Positions 12,301 through 26,100 of a stretch of DNA of 64,000 bases are shown piece by piece (position 1 is the first letter of the stretch; each line of letters opens with the position of its first letter). Location: assembly GCA_032207245.1 (NCBI GenBank), contig CM063506.1, positions 45,186,756 to 45,250,755 of the forward strand. The letters are read 5' to 3'. The notes beneath the pieces are model-generated. The model was not told the origin of the DNA. It saw nothing but the letters and a program-made list of their open reading frames with translations, and searched no databases. Source of the stretch: Pardosa pseudoannulata. Lineage: Eukaryota; Arthropoda; Arachnida; Araneae; Lycosidae. Position numbers and translations under genes: made by a program.

Positions 12301-15300
12301 TAATATATGCAGAAAATTGTGATTATAAAATTAATGTATTGTATGTATTCAAATCTAATCTATAGATTTTCCTGAATAAAAAGCAATGCTGAGTTGTGTT
12401 AAACAAAATTTTTAACCTTTTTTGTATTTGACGCTAAATTGTCTTGCATAAATCATTTGATTTAGAGTTAAAATAAATAGAAAGATCTTAATAGCATCTG
12501 CAATGAAGAGGAGAAAAAAATAGTTTTTTTTTTCAATGTTTAGTCACTTTTTAGTCACTTATTCTGTATTATTTGTCACTTTTCTCACCTTTTTGAAAGT
12601 ACCTCAGCAGTTGCAAGTCTGAAGTCTGTTGGTTCAAATCCTGCTGCTGTTATGGATGTTCATGGTCATCCAGAATCAGCTTTAAGCAGTATATCCAGGT
12701 CTCATTAGTCCTAATGTAACCAAAAAGGAGATCATAGCACTCCAAACTAAACTAAACCAAACCTTGAATGCCTGTCATTTGTCATATGTATATTAAGTGA
12801 TTACAGGAAGCAGTAAAAATTATTCTATGTATAACAAGCACTATGAGTTTTTGACCTAAATTTTTAAATAGAGGTGCATGTCATAGGTGAATGTTATATG
12901 TGAGTAAGTACAGCATATATAATGTATTTGTTTTCTTCAGATTTTCATAGATTTTGGATCTGTCATTATATTAACGAAATCTTATCTAAAGTTATTACAC
13001 CTATAAATTTTTTATCTAATGTCCAAAAACTTTAAATTCACTTGGTTCAAAATTTATTACATATTTGTCAAAAATTATTGTGTACTATCTTGTAGAGTTT
13101 ATTGCTTCATTTGGTGGTTTTGACTAGTTGTAAATGTTTAATTCTATTGAAAATTTTTTAGTAGATTGTTTTTCTATTTGTTTTCTTTTTTCTATACTGT
13201 ATATTCTTCCCTTTTTCTTTTTTAAAATATTTTAAATTTGTTTCATTGTGCTTATAAAGGCAAAATATATTTCTTTGTGCTATAACGGATGAATGTCAGT
13301 TAAAATTTTTACATATTATGTCCTTAAGCTGTTACATTCATACCAAATACAAATTTAATTAATTTAATTATTTTAAATTTTAAATTTGCAGGTAATTTTT
13401 ATTTATCTTTACTAACTGCTCTTACATTTAAACTGTTTTCAGAAGCTGCAAAAGAAATACTGAACAAGGACAAGGAAATATTTGAAAAAGAACATCTATT
13501 TGAAGTAAGATGTTCTATATTTGATAGTATAAAACAGTATTCTCCAAACTTTTTTTATTGCAGAACCTCATTATTTTTTTTATTACAAGTCTTACATCAA
13601 GTAGGAGCCTTCTAGTAGCCTAATAAAAATTACCCTTAGTATAAAAATTCTCAAGAGTAAAAAGACATAAAAGGAAGTTGTAACACAAACTCGAGTCTAG
13701 TATTACATTTGATAAATCTTTGCTTTTTCAAACAGAGGTAGTGTGTGCTTTGGCTAAGGATATGGAATATGAGATGTTAATTCTGCCTGATATCCTTAAG
13801 CAGTTGATGGGGGATGTGGGAATCAATGTAAACCAAACACAGGAAAGGGACACTAATGTAATAATAGAAAGAGAAAGCGCTAGTAAAGATTTGGACCACA
13901 CAGGTATTTACAAGTCAATGGAGAAAAGGGAGTTCGAAAAGCAGGGTGGCAAAAATGTCAAGACAGAAAGCTGCGGGTGCACACGATACTCTCACAGAAG
14001 TGTATTACAGTTTGTCAAATGTAAAAAATTCATAACTTCACCGGAAGTGCTTGAAACACGTTCAGGGAAATCAGCCTTGCCTGTATGGTGAAAGCATCCA
14101 TATAAAAACTTATCTCTGGGCTAAAGTCTAAAATTAGCTGTAGAAACTAAATAAGTGATGAAGGCAGGGAGATCCACATTCTACCAATAAGGTCTTGTTC
14201 AAAGTTATATTTTAGTAAACTCTCCTTTGTTTTCTACACTTTGGAATTATATCGACAAATAAACAAGAAACAAGGTAGACCACTAACCTTTACTTTCTCT
14301 AGAAGGAAAAATAACTTGTAGAAGAAACAATGCCCAAGATTAACTACAGGGCATAAAAACATTTGCAAAAAAATTATGCAATCCTCTATTGTTTCTTATC
14401 CAGATTCCATCATCTTGCTACTGAATGATGGCAGACTGAGTAAGGTACTGCTCTTTGGTAGAATTCATTAGTTCAAATCTCACTACTGGCATTGATATTC
14501 ATAGGCATTTGAAATTAGCTTTAAGCAGTCAGCTCCGGCCTTTTTAGTCTTTGTGTAGCAAAAAAAGTAGACCATAATGCCCAAAACCAACTCTAAGCCT
14601 ACTTCCTGCTAATTTCAAAATGGTCTTGAATGAAGCAAATGTTATATTATTTGAATGCTTACATTTTACTGAGTTTAAATAATCAGTAAAATAAAATTAT
14701 AAAAATACATAGTAATTATCAAAATTTAAACTTTAAGTTTCTCTCTCTCTCCCCGTCTTTTTTTTTTCTTCTTCTTTTTTTTAAGGCTTTTTAGTGACTA
14801 TAGTAAGAGTGGTAATACTCTGTCCAGAGCGATCCAGATCTTAGTGGCTATAGTTTAAAAAAAAAAAAAAATTAAATATGCATAGAAATTCCATTAAGTT
14901 AAATTGCACACAACAATGCTGTGAATATCACAATCACAAAATCCTTACTTATCCAGTACTGATGCTATATTTTCAATTTGTTCAGCATGGTAAAAACAAT
15001 AAGCTTTATACTAACAGTGTAACTTCTTTGCAATTAAAATTTTTTTTGTATATTTCTTACTTAAAAAATATCTAACAAGTATTTAGCCAAATAATAGCTG
15101 GATGATATTGTGCTGCTTTTAATATTCCAGAATCTGCAGTTTTGAATCCTGCTGTTGGTATCTTTGTAGTTTTATTAGGAAAAGGCTTTAAGTAGTAGGT
15201 ACCAGTCTCATTTGCCCTTGTGTAGCTAAAAAGTAGACTGTAATGCACCTAACCAAACTAAAAGAAAAACAACCTATACCAAAGAATCTGTAGCTGACAT

Positions 15301-18300
15301 AATGTCAACAATTCAAGCTGATGTGAATGCTGTTTAAAATGAGGAAAAAATATAATTGTTCTGAGATCTTGCTTAAGGTGAATAAAGTACTTCTTTATCA
15401 TCATTAATCTTATTACATGTATGATGTTTTTATAGTATAGTTCAAACAATAAATCAAACTTCAATTACAAGATAAAGTTGATTATAAATTAGGAATATTC
15501 ATTACTAAATAAAGTAATAGTATAAATATTTAACTATTATGCCATGAATAAATATATTTATGTATGTTTTATCTCATCTTGTAGTTCATACATAATTTTA
15601 TTTTTTTTAGATCGGTAATTCAAATAAAATAAGCAGCGTTAGTAACTGGTCTGTTACCAATCAATATGAAGTGCCTGCTCCATCATGGTTGTCTGAGTTA
15701 AATCCTGATCAAAAAATTGACTCTGATCGTCATGTTTCTGTTGGTACACTTTTTAGTGCTCGTTCGGAAAATGTTGGTACTTTATCAGAAGAGACTTCAA
15801 GAGAAAGGGTAAATCATCTTTTAAACATTATGTTTAAATGCTTTTTGTTTTTTTGAAAACTATGAATTATATATTATTTTAGGGAATAAATTTTTCTTGG
15901 CTTTTTGCATTCATTTTATTTTTGTTTAATATATGTATCTTATATAAGTATTTTTCTTATGAATTATATGCTATAAATATTATGTGTATATGTAATGTAT
16001 CAAAAATTATTTGCCTGTAAAGTTTTCAGAATTCTCTTAATTCATGTCCTATCTTCTTCATCTTAATTTTCCTAGCCATTCAGATTAAAATTATAGATAT
16101 AATTCTTTGAGATTGTATACCTTCTACATTTCTCAAAACTAAAAATGAATTAATAATTGCTATGTCTGGCCTTTTCTTTCCATTTTTTCACCCAGCTGTC
16201 TTTTCTCCCAAGAAAAACTGAGGATCTTTGCAATCTTTATGTCATTGTTTGCATTTTTGCCACAGCATTTGTTTAACAAGCCACTAAAGAACTGCTGATT
16301 CAGTCTCTCTTAAAAATTATCCACATGATTATATAGAACAAGGACTTTAATTTTGGTTAATGGCGATCTTAGGTGCCTTGCCTTATATAAAAACACATGT
16401 TTTCCAACATGCTAAAAATCTTTTATCTGATTACTGATTTTATGGTAAAATCTTGCTGTTAAAGATTCAGAGTTGATTTCAGTTCTTTTGCAAATCTTTG
16501 ATTTTCTGTCCATGAAGCCAATGAAAGTAAGTATGAAGCACATTGCTGAAAAGAATAAGTGGATAATGTGTGTTAAACTAAAGAAAGAAATTAATGAAAA
16601 TTACCATCCAAAGATTTATGTACCTGACTTAATAGAATAGTATGAGTAATAGCACTTCTGAAGCATTCTGGAGCAAAAGGAATGAATAATTGCTGCATTG
16701 CCAGCTGTAGGCATTATAACAAGTTTATTGTTTTACATTGTATTACGTCTTTTTGTACAGTATTATATATGTTTTTTTTTTTTTTTTTAGTATATAACAA
16801 AAAAAATTTAGACTAGGATGGATCCACAAACAAATCAATGGCATTTCAATCACACCAATAGAAAAAATTGGTTTGTAATGGAAGTAATTTGAATTGCAAG
16901 TTTTTTCATTGAACAAATTAAAGGTTTACATCACAATCTTACTGTGTGGCCCCATATATGCCACAATGCTTTTTCATCACATGACAAAAGTAGAGATATT
17001 ACTAGCAATTTATGTATAATTTAAAATCTTGTATGCAATTAGCTCCAATTATTTAATTTGTCCAGGCTTGCTGAGTAAGAGGCTTCTTAAAATGACATCA
17101 GAAAAACTAAGTTCAACGAGTAGTAGAACTTCACATTTATTTTATATTAGAAACACATCAGTCTAGCGGGCATCTTTACAATACATCAGCCCTACCTAAA
17201 ATGCTTGAAAAATCCACACAATTGCAGCTTATGTCAACCCTACAGTGAGAGAGTCACATTGTTCAATTGAGAATTACACTAAATCAGCAATTTTGGGAAG
17301 TAGGATTGAATCTTGATCATTTAAGACAGCTTAAAAACACACAAACACACATGCAGCAATTTAATGATTTCAGAAGCAATACCATCACCCTGGGATAGCT
17401 TAACATCTGGACTGAAAAATGTGGCTAGTGGACAGAAAATTGTTATTTATTCTGACATCAGTTTTAATAAATTGGTAAAAAGAATAAGTTGGAGAACAGT
17501 TCTTTATCTTACATTTTATGGCTGGAAAATTAGATATTAAAAATGAAAAGAACAAATTTGTATAGGTATTTTAGAGGTAATAATTTTGATATATAACACA
17601 CCCACATACACAAGTGTGTGTATGTGTAATGTATAAAAGCTTTATTTTTAAAAACATATGGTAATGTTGCAGAAATTTGGTATTTGTTTGTATTTCAGTT
17701 TAATGTTTTCATAATAAATATTTGTTTTCATATTTAATTTGCTGCATCTTTTTCAGCCTTATTTTGGTAAAGTAATTCAAACCCCGCCTAAAGATGATGC
17801 AGCAGAATATGATGTTTATGCAACCAAGCCTTCAAGTAAATTTAATTTTACTACTGTTTTATATGAATTTATGTTTTTGTCATTGTTTATGCTATTAAAT
17901 GATTACAAAATGTCATATTATTAGGTGTTGTTATATAATGTACTTCAGAAAATACAGTAATTTCTTAATTTCAGATGCATTCATAAGGCATCAGTGATGA
18001 TAGTGGAATTATCTTGTATGAATGCTTTTTATAAAGAAATTAATGACTATTAAGCTATGTTAATTTTCACAAGGGATGGGTTTTGTAGGAAGAAAAAACA
18101 TGAAAATCCATAGAGTTTCTGAAAGGATTAAGTCTTAATGGTAGAGAAAAATAATTTTCATTATCACAGATAAAATATTGTAACTATATTTTTGTTCACT
18201 TAAGCACAATATTACTTTGTTTCTGGGAGTTTATAATCTATGGTTTAAATTCTTTATAATATCTCAAATTTTTTTCTTAAAGATGTTTTTTGCTATTATA

Positions 18301-19694
18301 ATAATTTTTGTGTGGCAAAAGCTCTTTTATTTATTTATTTTTTTTTCTCAAATAATCATACGTTTTTAAAAATTGCTATTTGCTGCAAAATATAAACAGT
18401 TACAGTAATAGTTACTCAGTATTTTCAATTGATCGTAAAAGTTTCTTTGTATTAAATGCTTAATTGATCTAGACAAATTAGTTACCTTTGGTTATCTTAA
18501 AAATTCTTTTTGTATTAAAACTATCGATAATTTATTAATTTTTTTTCTTTCAAACTATCTTAGTTGATGCTTCTGAAGACAGCACTATGAAAAAACTACG
18601 AGTGAGTGATTTATCAGAACTTTTGGATGAAATTTCTACAACTGACCCAACCCTTTTTGCTTCTAAAATTGTGGAAAAGTATAATCCTAGTCTGGCAACT
18701 ACTAAAAGCCTCACGAATAGTCATAATATATTGAATAAAAAGACTTCAGCTCATTGTACAACAGAACAAGTTACATCAAGTGTTCTTAGCGATATTGATG
18801 AATCAGAGAGTACTTTAATCAGATCATCTTCTACCAATAATGTTAGTGAACAAACTGATGTAGATGGTGATTGTAAATCTATTGCTTCTGAGACAGTGCA
18901 GAATATAGATAATTCTTTAAATTGTTCTGTTAGTTCAAGTGACAGAGAAAGCATCAAGACAGTGAAATCAGATGCCTGTTCTAATTGTTGTCCCACTTCA
19001 TCTCAAGAGTTTGCAAGATCCGCATCTTCCTGTTCAAGTACTTGTAGTATTCCATTACCACTAAATAATGCTCTAAGATTGCAGTATGGTTCTTTGAACT
19101 ATTTGAATTCTTGTACTGGAACAAATCATAATTGTTTTAATAGTTCTAACTTATTACAACAAGCTGGGGCTTCTGGACTTCCATGCACCCATGTCTGTGC
19201 TCATCATACTTTGCAGCCAAATTTATTGACGGTTGGTGCGCCTAATTCACTTCAGACTGTCATACAAAATACTTTGTCTGGTCAACTGCATCTTTCTGGT
19301 AAATTATACTTTTTTTTTTTAATTATTTATAGACATTCATATTTCAAATTGCCTTTCAATTATTTGCTTACAAATTTGTAAAAATTATGAAATATTTGAG
19401 TTTTTATTAGGGATGAAACAGATTTCATTGAAAATCTAGATCTTTCTTTTCTGCAAAAATGGATATCCAGTACTGAAAGTTTTATTAGGCTTTCCAAAAT
19501 AATAAATTAGAAACCTTTTTTGAAACATTTAAAATATATAAAAATTATTATATATTATTATATAATTATAATATATTAAAATATATAAAAAATAATTTAT
19601 AGAAACTTTTTTGCAATGTGTGTGTTTGTGTGCATATATATATATATATTTGTATATATACATATATATGTGTATATATATATATGTGTATATA

Positions 19695-19735
<41 letters not shown>

Positions 19736-22700
19736 TTATCACAGGAACGCATCAGAGAGCATCCGAGGCAAATTAAAAGAAATATATATTTATACATTAT
19801 ATGTCCATCTTCTTTTCTACTTTGCTTAAATATTATATCCCAAATTTATTATCTCATGCCCAGAAGATCAACAGTACATTTGCTTCTTATATGTGAACAA
19901 GTGTTTTCAACTTTGAACCTTAGAAAGAATAACTTCAGAAGTAGACTGTCAGATGAGCATTTAGCATTGTTCCTTAAAATCAGTATATCTCACTTTGAAC
20001 TCAGTATAAGGAACTTTTAAAAATGAAATCGCAATTTCATTCATCTCGTTAACGTATTTAAATCATTAGGTACTTGTATATTGTTTTTAAAATTTTAGAA
20101 AAATTCATCTTGGCCTGCCAAACTTATTTTCTTTTGATTTTTGGCCCGCGGTCGAAAAAGTTTGTCCATCTCTGGCTTAGACTATGGAAATAAGAGTATA
20201 TTACCCTCTATGACTGCATATCCTTTATTCTTATTATCTACACCTATAGGTAACATAGAATTTCCATTTTTTTACATCTTGTGAATCGAATGAAGTTTAG
20301 ACTGTTTCAAGATTAAATGCATTTTATGTGTCATAAAACAAAAATGGAGAATGGGAGTATTAAGATCATCAGTCTTTTGAAAGTAGGCAGAAGAAATTAC
20401 TTTAGCAAAGTAGAAGAGGATTATAAATATCTTTAAAAAAAGAAAAAGTAAATGGAGCTCAATTTGAATATGAATGCTGCAATAACTGATGTAGACTAAT
20501 GTACAACACATGCTACCAGTGTATGGAAAGCTTTTGTTTCTCAATTTATTTTGAAGTACAAATTTAAGGGTGTATTGTACTCAGTAAAGAAGATAATGTG
20601 CTAAAGGATTTTAGAATTCTTGAAAATCTTTGAATTTGAAAATTAAAAGTTAAATCTTTCAAAGATTCAAATCTCTCAGAGATTTTAATCCTGAAAAAAA
20701 TCACAACTTCAACAAACTAGCATTGAAGAATAATTCATTAATTTTTCTTTCAAATTGTTAAAGTAGTCTTGATCCTTGTTCACCTACAGATAATATGAGA
20801 CAAAATATCTCCTAAAACTCTAAATTTAACTAATACAATTATAAAAACATAAAAAGTATGATTTGGTAAGTGTTTTTGTTTACCTCTGGTCTCTAGTTTC
20901 GGTAAACACACTTTAAGAATTTCTACTTATGAATATCCAAAATTTATATCATGGATACAAGTGGAGTTCTAAATTGCTGAAATTTGGCCATATCTCAATA
21001 GTTACCACATTTGATTTCATCCCTAGTTTTTAACATAATGTATTATTTAAAATTTATCTTATATTATTAAGATATCTACAATTTGACTAAATTTTTAATG
21101 TATTTTTAAAATAAAGTCTTGTTGTAAATTGGAAGGCAAATGTAATAAAATAAGTATATAAATAAATGTATTCAAATGTTCCATAGAGTTCTGTAAGTAA
21201 AATGCTTTTAGCTATAATTCTTAATAATCTTTAACAAGCTAAGCATATGAATGTAATCAATAGATAGATATAATTTTTATGTAATCCGTATGTTTAAAAA
21301 AGTGACATTTAACGATAAATTTTATCCTATTGTTTTTAATTTGCAGTAGTGTTTATATTTCTGTTTGTATTATAATTTGTTTTATTTATAGGACCACCTA
21401 CTTCATATCTTGGAATTCAAGTTCCTTCAGAATTACATTTTCCTGATAAAATAGCTCTTGGAGATTCACAAGAAATGAATCTCACAATAAGGAATTCTGG
21501 CAATGTTTTGTGCTACTATAAAATTTCATATTTATCTGCTTATTTAAATGATTCTCCTTTACCCTTTGAAATGTCTGGATTAAGTTACAATAACATGGTG
21601 CCCTGTAGTGTAGATAATACTACAGATGTTAAGGTATTTTATTAATTCTATTTATTGAAAAAACTTGTTAACTTTTTTATTCTTAGTTAAATTTTTTTAA
21701 TATAAAGTTTTACTGTTTCATGTGACTCAACTACTTAAGCAATTTTTTTCTTTATGTAGTATGTAACTAAGGAGTTTAACAATATAGCAGTTAAAAAATG
21801 AGTTTTTTTTAAATAAAATTGTAAGAAAATTGCATTTTTGGAGAAAACATGCAAAAAATTAACTGGCTGAAAATTAAGTATATATTTTCTGCAAATCAGT
21901 TATGTCATGTATGAATCAAAAATAAGCTAAGATAAATTAGATGTGATAATCAGACAAATGTGATGCCCACACCACATTTAAATCCTACTGCATAAAAAGT
22001 GTTACCCTATGGATGTATGAACAAAACTGTTAAGTAATTAAATAATCTTATTAAGTTATATTCTTTCTAAATTTAGTGGCTTAATATTAAAATTCACACA
22101 CATTTTTTCTTATCGGTTTTTGCTTACATGTATCCTTATTGTATTAAAAGAATTATTCTATCAATTGTTATTTAACTTTGTCATAGATATCTGAATTTTC
22201 ATGTGAGATATTTGTAGTTATAATTTAATTATTCTATTCACTAAGTTTACTAAGATAATTTTTAGTTGCATTATCTGTTTGTTTTTTCTCTGTTTTGTTT
22301 TGTCTTTAATCTTGCTTTCATAGTATGAAATCTGATATGTATATTAAAATAAAATTTTAAAAATGTATTGCATTTTATTTAATATAAATTTAATATATCA
22401 AATTTAATTATTTATTCAGTTCATAAAAGAAGAGCTTTCAGTTAAAGTCAAAAAGCCAATTATATTTTTTAATAGTTTCAGTTTTATGCAGTTTTTCAAT
22501 CTTTTTTGTACGTTATTAGATGTATTGGTTCTAATAGTCAAATTTTCTGCTGTTGTAGTTAGTACTTGCTCCAAAATATGAAGGAAGGATTGAAGTTAAT
22601 ATCCAAGTAGATGCCTTTATTAATTCCATTAGCCAAAGCTTAAATACTGCACCAGTTTCTACTGCAAAGACAAAAATTCATTTTGATGTTTTGAGGCCAT

Positions 22701-23099
22701 CTATAACTCTATTGAGTAAAGGAAAAGATATTCTTAATATTGGACATGTTGTAGCTGGTAGTACTTTTGTGGAATATATCACAGTTATCAACAACAGTGA
22801 AGTGTCTGTCCCACTCAGAATCAGCTTATCAAATGTAAGTATTATTATGAGTTTTGTATAAAAGTATTGTTTTAGTTAGGACAGTAATGTATTTAAATAT
22901 TAAACTTAGATTTATTGCTTTATAAACACCTATATATTGTTCATGATCTATAATCCTGGCAGAGCTTGATAAATATGTTCAAGTTTTTGTTGATTATGAA
23001 ATGTAAGATTCACATGCTTAATTTATAAGAAGTTGTTAATTCAATTGACTAAAGGAGTAAGCATTACTAAAAGGCTTCATAGGCATTTTGCTAGTAATA

Positions 23100-23146
<47 letters not shown>

Positions 23147-26100
23147 GATGTCCTGAAGTATTGGTAGGTGAGGCCATCAATGATACACGCTGTACAACCG
23201 TTTACTCTGGATTAAATACTTTATTAGAGTGAATAATTATGTACATCTATGTACAGGTTTCAGTAGATTCTAAATCTTCTGAGATCTCGTGCTGAGATGA
23301 TGCTAACACAATTACAATGCATGGGTACAGTGAAGCTAGTCCTTCTCGAATACTGGAACAGTTTGCTAATTAGTGCCGGTGCGAAACACTGACACTATAA
23401 TCTCAGAGCTGATGATCAGTACAGTCTGCTTTCACACTGAGGCTCAAATGCTCAGAGTGCATATCATGCTGGAGTTCATTGAAGGAACTAAGAATGTAGG
23501 ACGATCCAAAATGACAGTAAGGGTCACTCTCAGCAACCTACTTCTCAGCATGAAGTAGGTAAAATATTAAAGATAATGGGAATGAGATCCGAAAGTCGAC
23601 TTCTTAGCAAAAGCAGAGACGCTGGCAGTCTCTAAAGCAAAGCAAGCTCTGGCAATCGGAGAGACTAGTGGACTCCTCTGGAGCTCCATAAAAAACAACT
23701 CCAAAGCAACTCTCAAAGAAAAAAAACCTGTTTTTGCCTCAGCCAATCTTCTTTTATAGGGGACCTGGTTCCCCTAGCATGGTTCTTCCGGGACCTTCCA
23801 GAACCAGGGTGATGCAATCTTGCTGTCAACTCCCCACCTTGATCAGCTCATTCATTTCGAGATGTGGCCGAAAGGTCGTCTTTAAGTCACCTGACCAAAA
23901 CAACTTAAATTCATTTACAGCACCGTCTACTTACCGCTAACCATAAATGGTCCGCTGTGAAAGGTCACCTTACATTCTTCTTTCGCTCGGGTCATGTAAC
24001 AGAGAGAGTTACACCATATATATATATATATTTATATATACATATATATATATTTATATATACATATATATATATTTATATATACATATATATATATTTA
24101 TATATATATTTATATATATATATATATATATATACTTTATGTATTCAGCCAAACTGCTTAGTATCCAATTTTATTAATGTGTAAGACTACTTATTTTGTC
24201 CAATAGGTCTGTGTAAAAGAAGAAAAAGAAAAACCAAACCTTTGTAATTTTCTCTTGCTTTACACAATAAAAAAATCTTGAAATTAAATTACAGAATGAA
24301 AAACAGGATATTCAACATTATTTTGCACTTTAATCAATCATCTCCTTTATGTAACATAAGCATAGCTTCTGATGTAGTTTGTACTATATGTCCTTTTTCA
24401 CCACTGTCTTCTCTTTCCCAATAGTTACCATTGATACTGTTAATATAAATTATAGTTAAGATGAACAAATTCTGATGGCCCTCGAAATTTGTCTTAAGAT
24501 TTAGTAAAGTAGAAAATGAAAATTAAGCTTAATTTATTTTTTTCAATAATAAAATATGTATATATCAGTATTGCCTTTTCATTTCAACTTTAGAAAAGTG
24601 TAACTACAGTTTTAATGATTGTGAATGAATGAAGAAGTGTTTTACTGATTTGATGAGATGTGTGGAAATTGTTGTCTTCTTTTAAAACTGCTTGAAACAG
24701 CTTAAATTCTTTTCAGACAGATGCTAAATTGTTAATGTCAAGCTTTATAACCAATGAATATTAAATTTTGTTAAATGTTACCATTATACTAAATAAGGCT
24801 TGTCCAATTACTGAGCAGATATAGAATTCACATGTTTTTGGCTGTCAAGTTATAAAGAATGACAGATGTTTGTACTCTGGAGGAACCCCAGAATTCCAGA
24901 GACTTTGCACTAACCTTCTTCATATTTCTATAAATAAAATTATGAATTATCACCCTTTACTCTATTCTATTTACTTTGAAAGTGAATAAAGAAATACAGC
25001 ACTTTCTGTATGACTCTCAAATAATCTCCTAATTACTGTAATGTTATCTACTAGAATCTAATTCTAAAAGGACAAAATAAGTTACTTAGACAGCATACTA
25101 CAGAAACGTGCTTAAAATGGGCAAGAATCATTTATGATTTTGAGGTATAAAAATGCTTAGGGATGAAAGGCATTTAACAACTAAAACTGTAAAAGATAGT
25201 GTTTTCATTGAACATGGATTAAAGTTCCAAGGGAACATACTTGTCATATTAGTTAGTAGAAAAAATAATTTGAATGCTTGTTATTTAAAGAAGTAATTCT
25301 GTTAATTTTTAAAAAAATCTACTTTTAAATTTTTTTTCAGAATAAAATTAGATCCTTTTAAATGTGTTTAGTATATTTTACACCTTTTAAAAGATTTTTA
25401 TTAATTTTCTAGAAATGATTTAATTTTCCTCTCTAAAATGTCATTTGATGCCTGTTTTTGCAGCTCTCTTAACATTTAAGTTTTAAAAGTTTTATTTTCT
25501 AGGCTTTTTTTTATAAGGATGGGGGGGGGGGGAGAAGCTTACCAGCATCCCTGGAACAATCGTTTTATTTAGTTACTTTAACTTAATTTTCCTCTTCATT
25601 TTAAAAGTGTTTATTTATAGCAATCTCTATTTTATTTTGTAGTATTCTCTTGAAAATCAGATATACTTTGGTTTAAAAGAAATGAATCGTCAGAAACATG
25701 CTTCATCTGGAGGACTACGATTTCTTTCACCTAAAACACTTTTGTATCGCTTGCCTGCTTCTAAAAACAATTCTCTTCCTTCAACACTTGAGATTCCTGT
25801 TGTTTTTGAATCAAGTTAGTATCTATTTATAGTTTTATTTTAATGTATTTCGTTTATGAAAGTTACTTATAAGGTTATCATATATTATAAATGGCCACTG
25901 CATAGTTACATAACATTAAATAAAAAATTCAAGTATAATTTAATTAATATGATTATATATTCTTACATAAATCTTAAGTGCTATTTTAAATATATAAAGC
26001 TTATATATAGTTAAGAAAATAATTAAAATATAATAAGTACATTCATAAAAAGTATAAAAACTAACAAAGACTATGAAATCCTTGATATTTGTGTTAAAAT

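Noticed and set aside
13735..14091. Extra CEP192 exon in intron 5
   Set aside because: Phase does not match the phase-0 ends of exons 5 and 6, and no homologous block exists in human CEP192.
18751..18996. Minus-strand open frame opposite exon 8
   Set aside because: It is a shadow of the coding exon; no independent support.
19611..20020. Open frames starting in YIYI-type repeats
   Set aside because: They arise from the TA microsatellite; only the downstream hAT tail is meaningful.
22324..22340. TATGAAATCTGATAT identical to the start of exon 1
   Set aside because: It is followed by stops and not flanked by splice sites; probably chance in AT-rich DNA.
23947..24184. Open frames across the AT array right of the LTR
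   Set aside because: Pure low-complexity translation of TA repeats.
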